From a bacterium (GTDB lineage Bacteria > Sysuimicrobiota > Sysuimicrobiia > Sysuimicrobiales > Humicultoraceae), in assembly GCA_030018905.1 (NCBI GenBank), contig JASEHJ010000003.1:1-44475 (forward strand): a stretch of DNA of 44,475 bases, in the 5' to 3' direction. The translations under genes and the position numbers were made by a program. Position 1 is the stretch's first letter, and every line of letters begins with the position of its first letter. The notes below the pieces were generated by a model. It had not been told where the DNA came from and did no database searches. It saw only the letters and a list, made by a program, of their open reading frames with translations. This document shows positions 9,589-19,948 of the stretch, in pieces.

Positions 9589-10701
9589 TTACCACTGCGA
9601 AGCATACCTCGCCAGTGCCCCCCGCATCCAGTGCTCGTACCGGTCCTCGCGCAGCGCCGAGCGTGCCTCCCGGAGCAGGTTCCCCATGAAGGCCAGGTTG
9701 TGGTAGGTCGCCAGGCGGGGCCCCAGCATCTCGTCGGCGGCGAAGAGGTGCCGGAGGTATGCACGCGTGGTCCGCGCGCAGACACGGCAGGCGCAGTCCG
9801 GGTCCGGCGGTGAAAGGTCACCCCGAAACCGGGCATTCCTGACATTAATCCTGCCGGACCGCGTCAGGAGGACGCCGGTCCGGGCAACCCGCGTCGGCAG
9901 CGCGCAGTCGAAGAGGTCTATCCCGCGGGCGACGGCCTCCAGCAGGTTTGGTGTGTCTCCCAGACCCATGACGTACCGCGGCCGCGCGGGCGGCAGCTCG
10001 GTGACGGCGGCCTCGATCGCCTCCATCATCACCTCGCGGGGCTCGCCCACGGAGAATCCTCCCAGCGCGTAGCCCTGAAACTCCAGGGCCGCGGTCCGCC
10101 GTGCGGCCTCGGCGCGGAGCGCGGGATCGAACCCCCCCTGCACTATCCCAAAGAGCACTCCGGTACCGCTCCTGGCGTGGTGCTCGCGGGAACGCACGGC
10201 CCAGCGCAGCGTCTGCTCCATCGCCGCCCGGTCCTCGCCGGGACCGTGCGGGTAACCCATGCAGACGTCGAGCGGCATGACGATGTCGGAACCCAACTGC
10301 CGCTGGATGTCCACCACGCCCTCCGGCGTGAACCGGTGCGGGCTACCGTCTATCGGGGACCGGAAGGAGACGCCCTCATCGTCCACGATCCGCATCTTCG
10401 CCAGGCTGTAGACCTGGTACCCACCGCTGTCGGTGAGGATCGGCCCCGTCCACCCCATGAACGCGTGCAGCCCCCCGGCGCGCGCGATGATCTCAGGGCC
10501 GGGCCGCAGGTAGAGATGGAACGCGTTGGCCAGGATCATCTGCGCGCCCGTCTCCGCAACCTCGTCGGGGGTCAGCGCCTTGACGGTCGCGTTGGTGCCC
10601 ACCGGCATGAACGCCGGGGTCTCAACCTCGCCGCGGGAAGTATGAAGGCGGCCGGCGCGGGCGGCGCTGCCCGGTGCCTGGCGCACCACCTCGAAATCCA
10701 T
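9589..10701 (-). CDS. tgt: tRNA-guanine transglycosylase
   Basis: TPAFMPVGTNATVKALTP, ILTDSGGYQVYSL, CxCxxC zinc site DCACRVCARTTRAYLRHLF. Confidence 0.96.
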   Translation of the reverse strand: MDFEVVRQAPGSAARAGRLHTSRGEVETPAFMPVGTNATVKALTPDEVAETGAQMILANAFHLYLRPGPEIIARAGGLHAFMGWTGPILTDSGGYQVYSLAKMRIVDDEGVSFRSPIDGSPHRFTPEGVVDIQRQLGSDIVMPLDVCMGYPHGPGEDRAAMEQTLRWAVRSREHHARSGTGVLFGIVQGGFDPALRAEAARRTAALEFQGYALGGFSVGEPREVMMEAIEAAVTELPPARPRYVMGLGDTPNLLEAVARGIDLFDCALPTRVARTGVLLTRSGRINVRNARFRGDLSPPDPDCACRVCARTTRAYLRHLFAADEMLGPRLATYHNLAFMGNLLREARSALREDRYEHWMRGALARYASQW

Positions 10702-10715
10702 TGCGGCAGGGACGG

Positions 10716-11999
10716 CTACGGGTAGATCCCGCGTATCATCAGCGCCTCCGCGACGCGTTCGACCGCGCGCTGCAGCGCAGCAAGCCTGAAGGAGATGCCT
10801 TGCTTCTGGGCCAGCTCGATCACCTCGCGGACGCTGCGCACCATGATTCGCTCGAGACGCTGGTTGATGTCCTCCTCGCTCCAGAAGAACAACTGCAGGT
10901 CCTGCACCCACTCGAAGTACGACACGATGACTCCCCCGGCGTTGGCCAGGACGTCGGGCAGCACCGTGATCCCTTTGGCCTCCAGGATCGCGTCGGCGTC
11001 AGGCGTGGTGGGGCCGTTGGCGCCTTCCACGATCACCCGGGCTTTGATCCGATCGGCGTTTGTATCGGTGATCTGACCTTCCAGGGCGGCCGGCACGAGG
11101 TAGGTGCACGGCAGTTCCAGCAGCTCTTTATTCGTGACGGCCTCCGTGCCGGGGAATCCCACGACGCTCTTGGTCTCCGCCACGTGCCGCAACAACGCGG
11201 GCATATCCAACCCGTCGGGATTGTAGATGCCGCCGAACACGTCGCTGACGCCCACGATCTTGCAGCCCTCCGCGGCCATCAACACCGCGGCGATCGATCC
11301 GACGTTCCCGAACCCCTGGACGACCACCGACGCCCCGCTCCAGGGAAAGCCCAGAATGCGTGCCGCCTCGCGCGCCGCGATCATGCAACCGCGGCCGGTG
11401 GCTTCCTTCCGGCCCACCGAGCCACCGATCGAGACCGGCTTGCCGGTCACTACCGCCGGCACCGAGTGGCCGGCGTGCATGCTGTAAGTGTCCATGATCC
11501 AGGCCATGACCTGCTCGTTCGTACCCACATCCGGCGCCGGGATGTCGCCCAGGGGATGCATCATCACGCTGATCTCGGAGGCGTAGCGCCGTGTCAGCCG
11601 TTCCAGCTCGCCGGAGGACAGCGTCGTGGGATCCACTATCACCCCGCCCTTGGCGCCGCCGTAGGGCAGGTTAACCAGGGCGCACTTCCAGCTCATCCAC
11701 ATGGCCAGGGCGCGGACCTCGTTGAGGGTCACGTCCTGGTGGTAGCGGATCCCGCCCTTGGTCGGGCCGAGTACGGTGCTGTGGTGCACGCGATATCCGG
11801 TGAAAATCCGGATGGACCCATCGTCCATCTTGACGGGGAAGTTCACGGTCAACTCGCGGTGCGGTGTAACCAGATACTCCTGGATCCCCCGCTTGAGCGT
11901 CAGGCGTCCTGCCACCTGCCAGAACTGCTGCAGCGCCATCTCCCACGGATCGTCCTTGATCGTCACAACCTTCGCGGCCAGCTCCACGGTACCCACCAT
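10716..11999 (-). CDS. Glu/Leu/Phe/Val dehydrogenase (glutamate dehydrogenase family)
   Basis: [45 protein letters not shown] at 11999 preceded by GGGAGG. Confidence 0.94.
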   Translation of the reverse strand: MVGTVELAAKVVTIKDDPWEMALQQFWQVAGRLTLKRGIQEYLVTPHRELTVNFPVKMDDGSIRIFTGYRVHHSTVLGPTKGGIRYHQDVTLNEVRALAMWMSWKCALVNLPYGGAKGGVIVDPTTLSSGELERLTRRYASEISVMMHPLGDIPAPDVGTNEQVMAWIMDTYSMHAGHSVPAVVTGKPVSIGGSVGRKEATGRGCMIAAREAARILGFPWSGASVVVQGFGNVGSIAAVLMAAEGCKIVGVSDVFGGIYNPDGLDMPALLRHVAETKSVVGFPGTEAVTNKELLELPCTYLVPAALEGQITDTNADRIKARVIVEGANGPTTPDADAILEAKGITVLPDVLANAGGVIVSYFEWVQDLQLFFWSEEDINQRLERIMVRSVREVIELAQKQGISFRLAALQRAVERVAEALMIRGIYP

Positions 12000-12079
12000 C
12001 CAACCTCCCTTGTCACCCACATCATCCTTCCTGTTGGGAGATGCCTTTTCCTCCAGAACAGGCGCGCTGGGGGAGCGTG

Positions 12080-12108
12080 TTGCCCGCCTTGGAGTCAGCC
12101 TGTAGAAT
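12080..12108 (+). promoter_or_regulatory. Candidate sigma70-type promoter for the 12142 ORF
   Basis: TTGCCC (12080-12085), 17 bp, TAGAAT (12103-12108) upstream of ATG 12142. Confidence 0.45.
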
Positions 12109-12141
12109 GTCGCTGTACGCACGCCCCTTTCGGAGGCACAG

Positions 12142-12444
12142 ATGCCCGAGGAGACCGGCAAGGCAGCGCCAACTACAACCGAGGCCCCAGTTTCCTCGCT
12201 GAATCCCGGCGGGCGTCCCGCAGCCGCCCCGCAGACCCCTGCCGTTACGGTCCGCGAGACGGTAAACAGCGGCGTTGAGATCCGCGCCGGGGCGTCGGAA
12301 GACGAAAACCTCAAGAAGCTGCTGGGCGGGCTGGGAGCCTATCAGAACCCCCTGCGCCCGGGCGCCTGGCAGGTTGATCACCGGTACCGCGCCGAGGCGA
12401 TCCGCCGGATGGAAGCTGCCGGGTACGCGATCGCCGAAACCTAG
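12142..12444 (+). CDS. Hypothetical protein (100 aa), Pro/Thr/Ala-rich N-terminus and charged C-terminal domain
   Basis: ORF with TTTCGGAGG upstream SD; non-shadow composition; its stop overlaps the queA stop. Confidence 0.65.
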   Translation: MPEETGKAAPTTTEAPVSSLNPGGRPAAAPQTPAVTVRETVNSGVEIRAGASEDENLKKLLGGLGAYQNPLRPGAWQVDHRYRAEAIRRMEAAGYAIAET

Positions 12445-13472
12445 AGAATCAGCATCGCGTCCCCGAAGCTGTAGAACCGGTACCGCTCCCGCACCGCCTC
12501 TGCGTATGCCTGCAGGATCGCCTCGCGCCCGGCGAACGCGGAGACGAGCATGAGGAGCGTCGTCCTGGGCAGGTGGAAGTTCGTCACGAGCCCCCCCACG
12601 GCACGGAAGGCGTAGCCCGGCGTGATGAACAGATCGGTCCATCCGCTGTAGGCCTGAAGGCGGCCGTCAGGGGCCGAGGCGGTCTCCAGGGCCCGTACAA
12701 CAGAGGTGCCCACCGCTATCAGCCGGCCGCGACGGGCGTTCAACTCCGCCGCTGCCTCGGGCGTGATCGCGGCGTGCTCGGCTTCCATCCGGTGCTCGCG
12801 CACGTCCTCCGCGCGCACGCTCTGAAAGGTTCCGATGCCGATGTGCAGGGTGAGCGTAACCAGCCCCACGCCCTGATCGCGAAGCCGTGCCAGCAGCCCG
12901 GGCGTGAAGTGCAGTCCTGCGGTGGGCGCGGCCACGGCGCCGTCCGCCCGAGCGTAGACGGTCTGGTAGTCCTCAGGACCCGATCCGTCACCTCGGATGT
13001 ACGGCGGAAGCGGCACCTCGCCACAGGAGCGGAGCAGGTCGAGCATGGTCCCCCTCGAGAGCAGACGCACCAGGCGCCGGCCGTCCGGCAGTCGGCCCAC
13101 CACCTCCAGGGGCGTGTCGCGCGGACCCATCTCGACGATCGTACCCGGCGGAAGCCGGCGTCCGGGACGCGCCAGCGCCTCCCAGTCGCCCTCGCCTCCA
13201 AGGCGGCCGCCGGACGGACGGAGCAGCAAGAGTTCCACCGCTCCCCCTCCGGTGCGCCGGCGCCCGCGCAGCCGCGCCGGAATCACGCGCGTGTCGTTCA
13301 CCACCAAGGTGTCCCCGCCGCGCAGGTAGTCGCCGACCTCGCGAAAGATGCGGTGTGCCACCCGCCCGCTGGAACGGTCGAGCACGAGCAGACGCGAGGC
13401 GTCACGCGGCGAGGCCGGGCGCTGCGCGATAAGCTCGGGAGGGAGCGTGTAGTCGAAATCGGACAGGCGCAT
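12441..13472 (-). CDS. queA: S-adenosylmethionine:tRNA ribosyltransferase-isomerase
   Basis: [63 protein letters not shown]. Confidence 0.96.
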   Translation of the reverse strand: MRLSDFDYTLPPELIAQRPASPRDASRLLVLDRSSGRVAHRIFREVGDYLRGGDTLVVNDTRVIPARLRGRRRTGGGAVELLLLRPSGGRLGGEGDWEALARPGRRLPPGTIVEMGPRDTPLEVVGRLPDGRRLVRLLSRGTMLDLLRSCGEVPLPPYIRGDGSGPEDYQTVYARADGAVAAPTAGLHFTPGLLARLRDQGVGLVTLTLHIGIGTFQSVRAEDVREHRMEAEHAAITPEAAAELNARRGRLIAVGTSVVRALETASAPDGRLQAYSGWTDLFITPGYAFRAVGGLVTNFHLPRTTLLMLVSAFAGREAILQAYAEAVRERYRFYSFGDAMLIL

Positions 13473-14620
13473 CAGGGACGCGCGGCGATCGCGACGCCCG
13501 TGTAGAAGTACTTGAGGATGGCGGTGTAGTCGTGGCCTGCGAGCGCCATCCCGCGGGCACCCCACTGGCTCATTCCCACGCCGTGGCCGAAACCCCGCCC
13601 CGCGAACTCGACGGAGCCTTCCCCCGGAGAGGAACGCACAGCAAACAGCGTGCTGCGCAGCACGCTCGTGCCTACCGCCGCGCGGAACTCGGTGCCCCGT
13701 ATCTCGCCAGCTCCGGAGGCGGAGGCGAGCCGGAGCACCATTACCCGTCCGGACGGGCTGGTGGAGGCAACCTCAAGTCGGTTGATGCCCGTCAGGGAGC
13801 GGCCTGCGCGCTGGAGCCGCGCCTCGATCACAGCGAGCTCGAGCCGTAGGGTCCACTCGTGACCGGGCGCGTCCCTGGAAAACGGATCGGGCACGCCGCG
13901 CAGGTGGGGCGTCACGCTGCCCCAGACGTACTCGCTGCTCTCCGTGGCGCCGCCTGAGTCCGCGTGGAAGACGGCGAGTGCGGGCCTGCCGTTGTGGAGG
14001 AGGACGAGCCCGCGCGTGGCGTCCACAGCGGTGGTTGTGCGGGCATCCTCGGCCGCCACCCCGCCGTAGACCTGCGAATCGGTCGTTGCCCGCACGTCGT
14101 AACCCTCGGCCGCGAACCTCCCGGCGCTGTGCACGGCCAGCGAGCGCGCGGCGATCGCCTGGGCCCGCAGCGCCTCGGGCGGCCAGCGCGGATCCATCTC
14201 GCTGCGCACCACGCCGTAGAGGTACTCCTCCAGATCGAGCTCGTTGATCGCGGTCACGCGGCCAACCGGGGTGCGGCGAAGTTCGATCAGACCCCTGTAC
14301 GGCCGGCCGCCGACCTGAAACTGGGCGGCCCGCGGCATCAGGCGGACCAGCGCGCCGTAGGCAACGCCGTTCAGTTCCAGTCCTCCTGCGGCGGCACGCG
14401 CGGTCAGCCGTCCTGCTTCCATCGTTTCGCGACGGCCTGATTCGACGTCCAGTAGATCGAATGGACCGGCGCAGGCCACGGCCAGTGACTCCTGGCCCAG
14501 CAGCAGCCCCACGCGAACCAGGTCCGCGCCCGGCGCCGTCCCCTGCCAGGCGCGGGCGGGCGCGCCAAAGGCGAACAGCAACACAACCAGGAGCACCGCG
14601 AGCCCGCCGGACGCCCTCAT
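13472..14620 (-). CDS. SpoIID/LytB domain protein
   Basis: [31 protein letters not shown]..., [36 protein letters not shown] overlap with ruvB. Confidence 0.92.
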   Translation of the reverse strand: MRASGGLAVLLVVLLFAFGAPARAWQGTAPGADLVRVGLLLGQESLAVACAGPFDLLDVESGRRETMEAGRLTARAAAGGLELNGVAYGALVRLMPRAAQFQVGGRPYRGLIELRRTPVGRVTAINELDLEEYLYGVVRSEMDPRWPPEALRAQAIAARSLAVHSAGRFAAEGYDVRATTDSQVYGGVAAEDARTTTAVDATRGLVLLHNGRPALAVFHADSGGATESSEYVWGSVTPHLRGVPDPFSRDAPGHEWTLRLELAVIEARLQRAGRSLTGINRLEVASTSPSGRVMVLRLASASGAGEIRGTEFRAAVGTSVLRSTLFAVRSSPGEGSVEFAGRGFGHGVGMSQWGARGMALAGHDYTAILKYFYTGVAIAARP

Positions 14621-15645
14621 TTTGTCCACAGGCTGCCCTGGCCGCGCCCCTCGGGCTGAACCAGGCCCAGGTGCGCGTACGCTGCCGTGGTGGCGCGCCG
14701 GCCGCCCGGTGTGCGGGCGATGAGCCCGGCCTTGAGCAGATAGGGCTCCACCACCTCTTCGAGGGTGTCAATGTCCTCGTGCAGCGACGCTGCCAGGGCC
14801 TCGATGCCGGCCGGGCCGCCGCCGTACACCTGGATCAGGGTGCGCAGCAGGTCGCGGTCGAGGCCGTCCAGGCCGAGGTGGTCCACCCCCTCGAACGCCA
14901 GCGCTTCTCGGGCGACCGCCTGGGTTACGACGCCCCCGGCCCGCACCTGGGCGTAGTCACGGACCCGGCGCAGCAGGCGGTTGGCGATCCTGGGGGTGCC
15001 ACGGGACCGGCACGCGATCTCCTCGGCCCCACCCGCCTCCACCGGCACCTGCAGGATCCCGGCCGATCGGAGAACGACCCTCATCAGATCCTCATTCGTA
15101 AAGAAATCCAGGTGGTGGAAGATGCCGAACCGCTCCCGCAGCGGCGATGAAAGCAACCCGGCCCGCGTCGTCGCTCCGACCAGTGTGAAGGGCCGGAGCT
15201 GGTAGCGCAGGGTGCGCGCGTGCTGCCCCTTGTCCAGGACAAAGTTCACGCAGAAGTCCTCCATCGCAGGGTAGAGCAACTCCTCGATCCCCCGCGAGAG
15301 ACGGTGAATCTCGTCAATGAAGAGGACGTCCCCGGTGTTGAGGTTGGTGAGGATCCCCATCAGATCGCCGCCCCGCTCCAGCGCCGGGCCGCTGGTGCCC
15401 ACGAGTTGCGCGCCCATCTCCCGGGCCACGACAGAGGCCAGCGTGGTCTTGCCCAGCCCGGGCGGGCCGTGGAGCAGGACGTGGTCGAGCGATTCGCTCC
15501 GGCCGCAGGCGGCATCAATGCTGATGCGCAGCCCCTCGATGACCCGCGTCTGTCCGATGCACTCGTCGAGCCGCTGTGGCCGAAGGGTGCGGAGGACCCG
15601 CTCCTCCTCGGTGGCAATCTCGGGGTCCATCCGTTGCCGGCTCAT
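14617..15645 (-). CDS. ruvB: Holliday junction branch migration helicase RuvB
   Basis: [34 protein letters not shown]. Confidence 0.97.
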   Translation of the reverse strand: MSRQRMDPEIATEEERVLRTLRPQRLDECIGQTRVIEGLRISIDAACGRSESLDHVLLHGPPGLGKTTLASVVAREMGAQLVGTSGPALERGGDLMGILTNLNTGDVLFIDEIHRLSRGIEELLYPAMEDFCVNFVLDKGQHARTLRYQLRPFTLVGATTRAGLLSSPLRERFGIFHHLDFFTNEDLMRVVLRSAGILQVPVEAGGAEEIACRSRGTPRIANRLLRRVRDYAQVRAGGVVTQAVAREALAFEGVDHLGLDGLDRDLLRTLIQVYGGGPAGIEALAASLHEDIDTLEEVVEPYLLKAGLIARTPGGRRATTAAYAHLGLVQPEGRGQGSLWTK

Positions 15646-16265
15646 CCGCCCACACCCCGTTCGATGCGGTAGACTTCCTGGAAGAGCGCCTCAACCGAGT
15701 CTAGGTGCGGGGCACGGCGGAGCGCCTCCTCCACCATCCGGTGGGCCTCTGCCGCACGGTGTCCGAGCTGACGTGTAAGCACAAGAACGACCTCCTCGCG
15801 GAAGTCCGCCTCCGGAGCCTTGGGCGGCTCGGCGGCCTCGCGCAGCAGCGCGTACTTGCCCATCTTGCCGTGGAGGGCCGCGATCACCTTCTCCGCGCTG
15901 CGGCCGCCGATACCCGGCAGCCGTTGCAAGAAAGCCGCGTCCCGCCGCTCGATCGCGTCGGCTATCTCGTGGACCGACCGCACCATGGCGCGCACTGCCT
16001 TAGTCGGCCCCAGGCCGTCCACGGTAATGAACCGCTCGAAGAACTCCTGCTCGATCTCGCGCAGGAACCCTATCAGTACCGGCCGGGGTTGGTTGGTGGT
16101 GGCGTGGTAGAAAACGAACAGCTCCAGCGGCGCTTCACCATCGCCAGGAGGCAGAGCCCCCTCCACCACGGGCGGCAGCAGCACCTCATAGCCCACCCCG
16201 CCGACCTCAAGTACGATCTCCCCCTCGCCGCGGCGCAGCACCCGCCCGCGCAGGAACCGGATCAC
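15642..16265 (-). CDS. ruvA: Holliday junction DNA helicase subunit RuvA
   Basis: [10 protein letters not shown] start, [11 protein letters not shown] and [16 protein letters not shown] helix-hairpin-helix motifs. Confidence 0.94.
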   Translation of the reverse strand: MIRFLRGRVLRRGEGEIVLEVGGVGYEVLLPPVVEGALPPGDGEAPLELFVFYHATTNQPRPVLIGFLREIEQEFFERFITVDGLGPTKAVRAMVRSVHEIADAIERRDAAFLQRLPGIGGRSAEKVIAALHGKMGKYALLREAAEPPKAPEADFREEVVLVLTRQLGHRAAEAHRMVEEALRRAPHLDSVEALFQEVYRIERGVGG

Positions 16266-16735
16266 CGGCTCACCGCCCGCAGGCGCGCCAGCCCTGCGTA
16301 CGCGAGCGCCAGGGCGTCGGCGGCATGTGGTTGGGGCAATCGGCGCAACCCCAGAAGCGCGCACACGGCTTCCTGGACCTGGGCCTTCGTGGCCCGGCCC
16401 GAACCGGTCACCGCGCGCTTCACCACGCTCGGGGCCAGCGTCACCATGCGGGCGCCCGAGGCGGCCACGGCCAGGCAGATGACGCCGCGCGCGTGCCCCA
16501 GCACAATGGCGGTCCTGGGGAATCGGGGGTGCGCGAACAGATCCTCGAGGACCACCAAAGCGGGCCGCACTTCGCGCAGCAGCAGCTCGACGTCCTGGTG
16601 CAGGTGCCGCAGGCGACCACCCAACTCGCCGCGTCGGTCCGTCGCCAGCACTCCCATCTCGAGGACCCTGGGGCGGGAGCCTCCACCCTGCAGGACACCG
16701 TACCCGGTGTGCTCCAGACCGGGATCAATCCCCAT
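16262..16735 (-). CDS. ruvC: Crossover junction endodeoxyribonuclease RuvC
   Basis: MGIDPGLEHTGYGV, LEDLF, PHAADALALAYA; operon context. Confidence 0.95.
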   Translation of the reverse strand: MGIDPGLEHTGYGVLQGGGSRPRVLEMGVLATDRRGELGGRLRHLHQDVELLLREVRPALVVLEDLFAHPRFPRTAIVLGHARGVICLAVAASGARMVTLAPSVVKRAVTGSGRATKAQVQEAVCALLGLRRLPQPHAADALALAYAGLARLRAVSR

Positions 16736-16748
16736 GACAAGAGGCGCG

Positions 16749-17492
16749 TTAGCCAACCTGTTGCAGTATCTCGTCAGGAATGTCGAAGTTGGCGTGCACG
16801 TTCTGCACGTCGTCCAGGTCTTCGAGCGCGTCCAGCAGCCGGAGCACCTGCTGCGCTTCCTTGCCTTCAACCCGGACCGTGTTCCTGGGCTGCATCCGGA
16901 TCTCCGCGCTGGAGATGGTCACGCCCCGCGCCTCCAGGGCCTGCTTGACCTTGAAGGCCGCTTCCGGAGTGGTGAGAACCTCGTAGGCCTCGTCGGTGGT
17001 GAGCACGTCCTCGCCTCCTGCCTCCAGCGCAGCCAGGAGAAAGTCGTCCTCGGAAAGGCCGCCCTTTGCCGCGGTCACCGTTCCCTGGCGCTCGAACATC
17101 CACGCGACTGAGCCACCGCCCAGGTTGCCTCCGTGCCGGGTGAACACCGCGCGCACTTCACTTGCGGTGCGGTTGCGGTTGTCGGTCAGCGCTTCCACCA
17201 GGACTGCCACGCCGCCCGGCGCGTACCCCTCGTACACGACCGTCTCATAGTCCGCGCCTGCCAGCTCCCCGGATCCGCGCGCTACGGCCCGGTGGATGTT
17301 GTCGCTGGGCATCCCGGCTTCCCTGGCCCGCTCGATCGCGGCGCGCAGGCGCATGTTGGCGTCAGGGTTGCCGCCGCCCTCCTTGGCCGCCACCATGATC
17401 TCGCGCGAGACCTTGCTGAACAGCTTGCCCCGCACCAGGTCCACTTTCTGCTTCTTGACCTTTATGTTGTGCCACTTGGAATGCCCGGACAT
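16749..17492 (-). CDS. YebC/PmpR family regulator/translation factor
   Basis: MSGHSKWHNIKVKKQKVDLVRGKLFSKVSREI. Confidence 0.96.
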   Translation of the reverse strand: MSGHSKWHNIKVKKQKVDLVRGKLFSKVSREIMVAAKEGGGNPDANMRLRAAIERAREAGMPSDNIHRAVARGSGELAGADYETVVYEGYAPGGVAVLVEALTDNRNRTASEVRAVFTRHGGNLGGGSVAWMFERQGTVTAAKGGLSEDDFLLAALEAGGEDVLTTDEAYEVLTTPEAAFKVKQALEARGVTISSAEIRMQPRNTVRVEGKEAQQVLRLLDALEDLDDVQNVHANFDIPDEILQQVG

Positions 17493-17508
17493 GGCGCATG
17501 CACCTCGC

Positions 17509-19860
17509 TCAGCGGCCCTGCTGATCGGCGGCCGGATCGGTCACGGTCACGGTACGTGAGGCCCGCGATCCGTTCAATCCGACGGCCGTAATTGTTATCA
17601 CGTACTGCGTGCCAGGCGCCCGGTAGGATGGCCGGAAATCATAGGCGAATCGGCCCGCGGCGCCGGACTGCATCGAGACCTCGGCTGCCCTGGCGCCTCC
17701 ACCCGCACCCTCGGCGGTCACAACGATCGTCACCATGGCTCCGGGCGCGGTGGAGCCCTCGATGGTGAAGGGCGGCGTCAGCAGCGCGCCGTCGGCAGGA
17801 GCACTCACGGCCAGCGGCGTGGGCTCAGCACTCCCTCCGGCCGGCTGGCCAACGGTGAGGTCGTACCGCGTGGGCGCCGCGGATCGGGTGAACACCTCGC
17901 GCCTGGGGTGAGGACAGGCAGGCGTCGCCAGTTGCCAGGTTCCTGCGCAGACGGTGGTCACGACGACGCCCTCGGGAGGCGCCCAGTCGCCGGGTGGTTG
18001 CTGGGAAGTGGCCTCCCGCATGAACGCGGCCCAGATCTCGGACGGCACCATGCCGCCTACCACCCTGCGCATGGGCGTGTTGTCGTCGTTGCCGACCCAC
18101 ACAGTGGTCGCGAGGTGTGGGGTGTAGCCCACGAACCAGGCGTTGCGGTAGTCGTCGGTCGTCCCGGTCTTGCCCGCGGCCGGACGGCCGATCCCGGCGG
18201 CGACACCGGTCCCGCGCTCGATCACGCCCTTGAGGAGGTCGGTAATCACGTAGGCGACCTCAGGCGATAGGCCCACCTGACGCCGGGGTCGGTGCTCTTC
18301 CAGCACCTTGCCGCGGGAGTCGGTAACCTTCAGGATCGCCAGCGGCTGCGCGCGCAGGCCGCCGCTGGCCAGCGTGGCAGCCGCGGTCGTCATCTCCAGC
18401 GGGGTCACGTCGGCCGATCCCAGCGCCAGGGACAAGTGGGGCTGCAGCGGGCTCTCGATCCCCATCGCCCGGGCGGTCTCGATGACCCGTTCCGGGCCCA
18501 GCTCAACTAGCATGCGCGCCGCGGGTATGTTTATCGATCGCTCGAGCGCCCGCCGCAGCGTCACGGGCCCGGAGTACTTGCCGTCGTAGTTCTTGGGCGT
18601 CCAGTCCGGGGCGCCGCGGATCTTGTAGGTGATCGGCTCGTCTTCGAGGATGCGGGTAGGCGGTATTCCCTGAGCGATGGCCGTGGAATAGACGAAGATC
18701 TTGAACGCCGAGCCAGGCTGGCGGCGGGCCTGCCAGGCGCGGTTGAACTGGCTGGTGGCGAAGTCCACCCCGCCGATCATGGCGCGGATCGCGCCGGTCT
18801 GAGGATCCATGGACACAAGCGCTGCCTGGCCGACGTTCAGCTTGCGGCGCGCCGCGCCGGCGATTCCGGCGCGCACCGCCTTCTCTGCCGCAGCCTGCAT
18901 CTTGGGATCCAGCGTGGTGTGTACCTGGAGCCCTCCGCTGTAGACCAGATCCTCGCCGTAGGTCTCAAGCAGGCGCGCCAGGATCATCGAGACAAAGTAG
19001 GGCGCGCGCATGCCGACCAGGCCGGCGTTGGACGGCGGGGCCAGCACGATCCGGGCGCTGCGCGCCGCGGCGGCCTCCTGCGTGCTGACGTAGCCCAGGG
19101 CCGCCATGCGCGCCAGCACAAGGGCCTGCTTCTCCCGGGCCAGCGCCAGGTTGCGGTGCGGCGAGTAGGCCGACGGCGCGCGGATCACTCCGGCCAGCAG
19201 CGCGGCCTCGGGCAGCGTCACGTCCTTGACCTGCTTGCCAAAGTAAATGCGGGCGGCCATCTCGACGCCGTAGGCGCCGTGCCCGAAGTAGACCTGGTTG
19301 AGGTAGCGCTCGAGGATCTCTTCCTTGGTCAGACGGCGCTCTATCTCGAGGGACAACAGGATCTCAGCCACCTTGCGGCTGACCAACCTTTCCTGCGAGA
19401 GGAAGAGGTTGCGCGCCAGTTGCTGCGTGATGGTGCTGCCGCCCTCCACCAGCTCGCCTTCGCGGAGGTTGCGCCACAGCGCGCGCGCGATGCCCCTGGG
19501 ATCCACGCCCCGGTGGCTGAAGAACCGTTCGTCCTCGATGGCCAGCACGGCCTGCCGGAGCACCGGCGGGATCTCTGTCAGAGGCACGATCTGCCGGTTC
19601 TCGCGAAAGAGTGAGGCGATCAGCTCGCCGTCCTGGCCGTAGATCCGTGTGGCCTGGATGGGAGGCGTGTAGAGGCGCGATACGTCGTGAATCTGCCGCC
19701 CCACGGCGACCGCCACCCCAAGCGCCACGCCGCCGCCCACCAGCAACACGAGACCCAGCAGCACGAGCAGCAGGATGATGGCAGTCCAGGAAGACCGGCG
19801 GGGCCGGGAGCGCCGCGCGCGGGTGCGACCAGAGTCAGGGAGCGGACGCTTCTGTGCCAT
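17509..19860 (-). CDS. Class A penicillin-binding protein (PBP1A) with C-terminal Ig-like extension
   Basis: Transglycosylase EDERFFSHRGVDPRGIARA, GGSTITQQLARNLFLS; transpeptidase SAFK, KTGTTDDYRNAWFVGYTP. Confidence 0.95.
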   Translation of the reverse strand: MAQKRPLPDSGRTRARRSRPRRSSWTAIILLLVLLGLVLLVGGGVALGVAVAVGRQIHDVSRLYTPPIQATRIYGQDGELIASLFRENRQIVPLTEIPPVLRQAVLAIEDERFFSHRGVDPRGIARALWRNLREGELVEGGSTITQQLARNLFLSQERLVSRKVAEILLSLEIERRLTKEEILERYLNQVYFGHGAYGVEMAARIYFGKQVKDVTLPEAALLAGVIRAPSAYSPHRNLALAREKQALVLARMAALGYVSTQEAAAARSARIVLAPPSNAGLVGMRAPYFVSMILARLLETYGEDLVYSGGLQVHTTLDPKMQAAAEKAVRAGIAGAARRKLNVGQAALVSMDPQTGAIRAMIGGVDFATSQFNRAWQARRQPGSAFKIFVYSTAIAQGIPPTRILEDEPITYKIRGAPDWTPKNYDGKYSGPVTLRRALERSINIPAARMLVELGPERVIETARAMGIESPLQPHLSLALGSADVTPLEMTTAAATLASGGLRAQPLAILKVTDSRGKVLEEHRPRRQVGLSPEVAYVITDLLKGVIERGTGVAAGIGRPAAGKTGTTDDYRNAWFVGYTPHLATTVWVGNDDNTPMRRVVGGMVPSEIWAAFMREATSQQPPGDWAPPEGVVVTTVCAGTWQLATPACPHPRREVFTRSAAPTRYDLTVGQPAGGSAEPTPLAVSAPADGALLTPPFTIEGSTAPGAMVTIVVTAEGAGGGARAAEVSMQSGAAGRFAYDFRPSYRAPGTQYVITITAVGLNGSRASRTVTVTDPAADQQGR

Positions 19861-19948
19861 GATGAATGAGCCCGGCGGCGAGGCCGGATCCGTATCATTG
19901 TAGCATACCCTTCAGCGCGCCCGGCCTGTAGGCTCCGCCTGGATCGGC

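Noticed and set aside
10674-12278. 534-aa plus ORF opposite Glu dehydrogenase
   Set aside because: His/Arg/Gln-rich antisense frame of a conserved enzyme.
15705-17111. 468-aa plus ORF opposite ruvA/ruvC/yebC
   Set aside because: Antisense shadow; sense-strand proteins are unambiguous.
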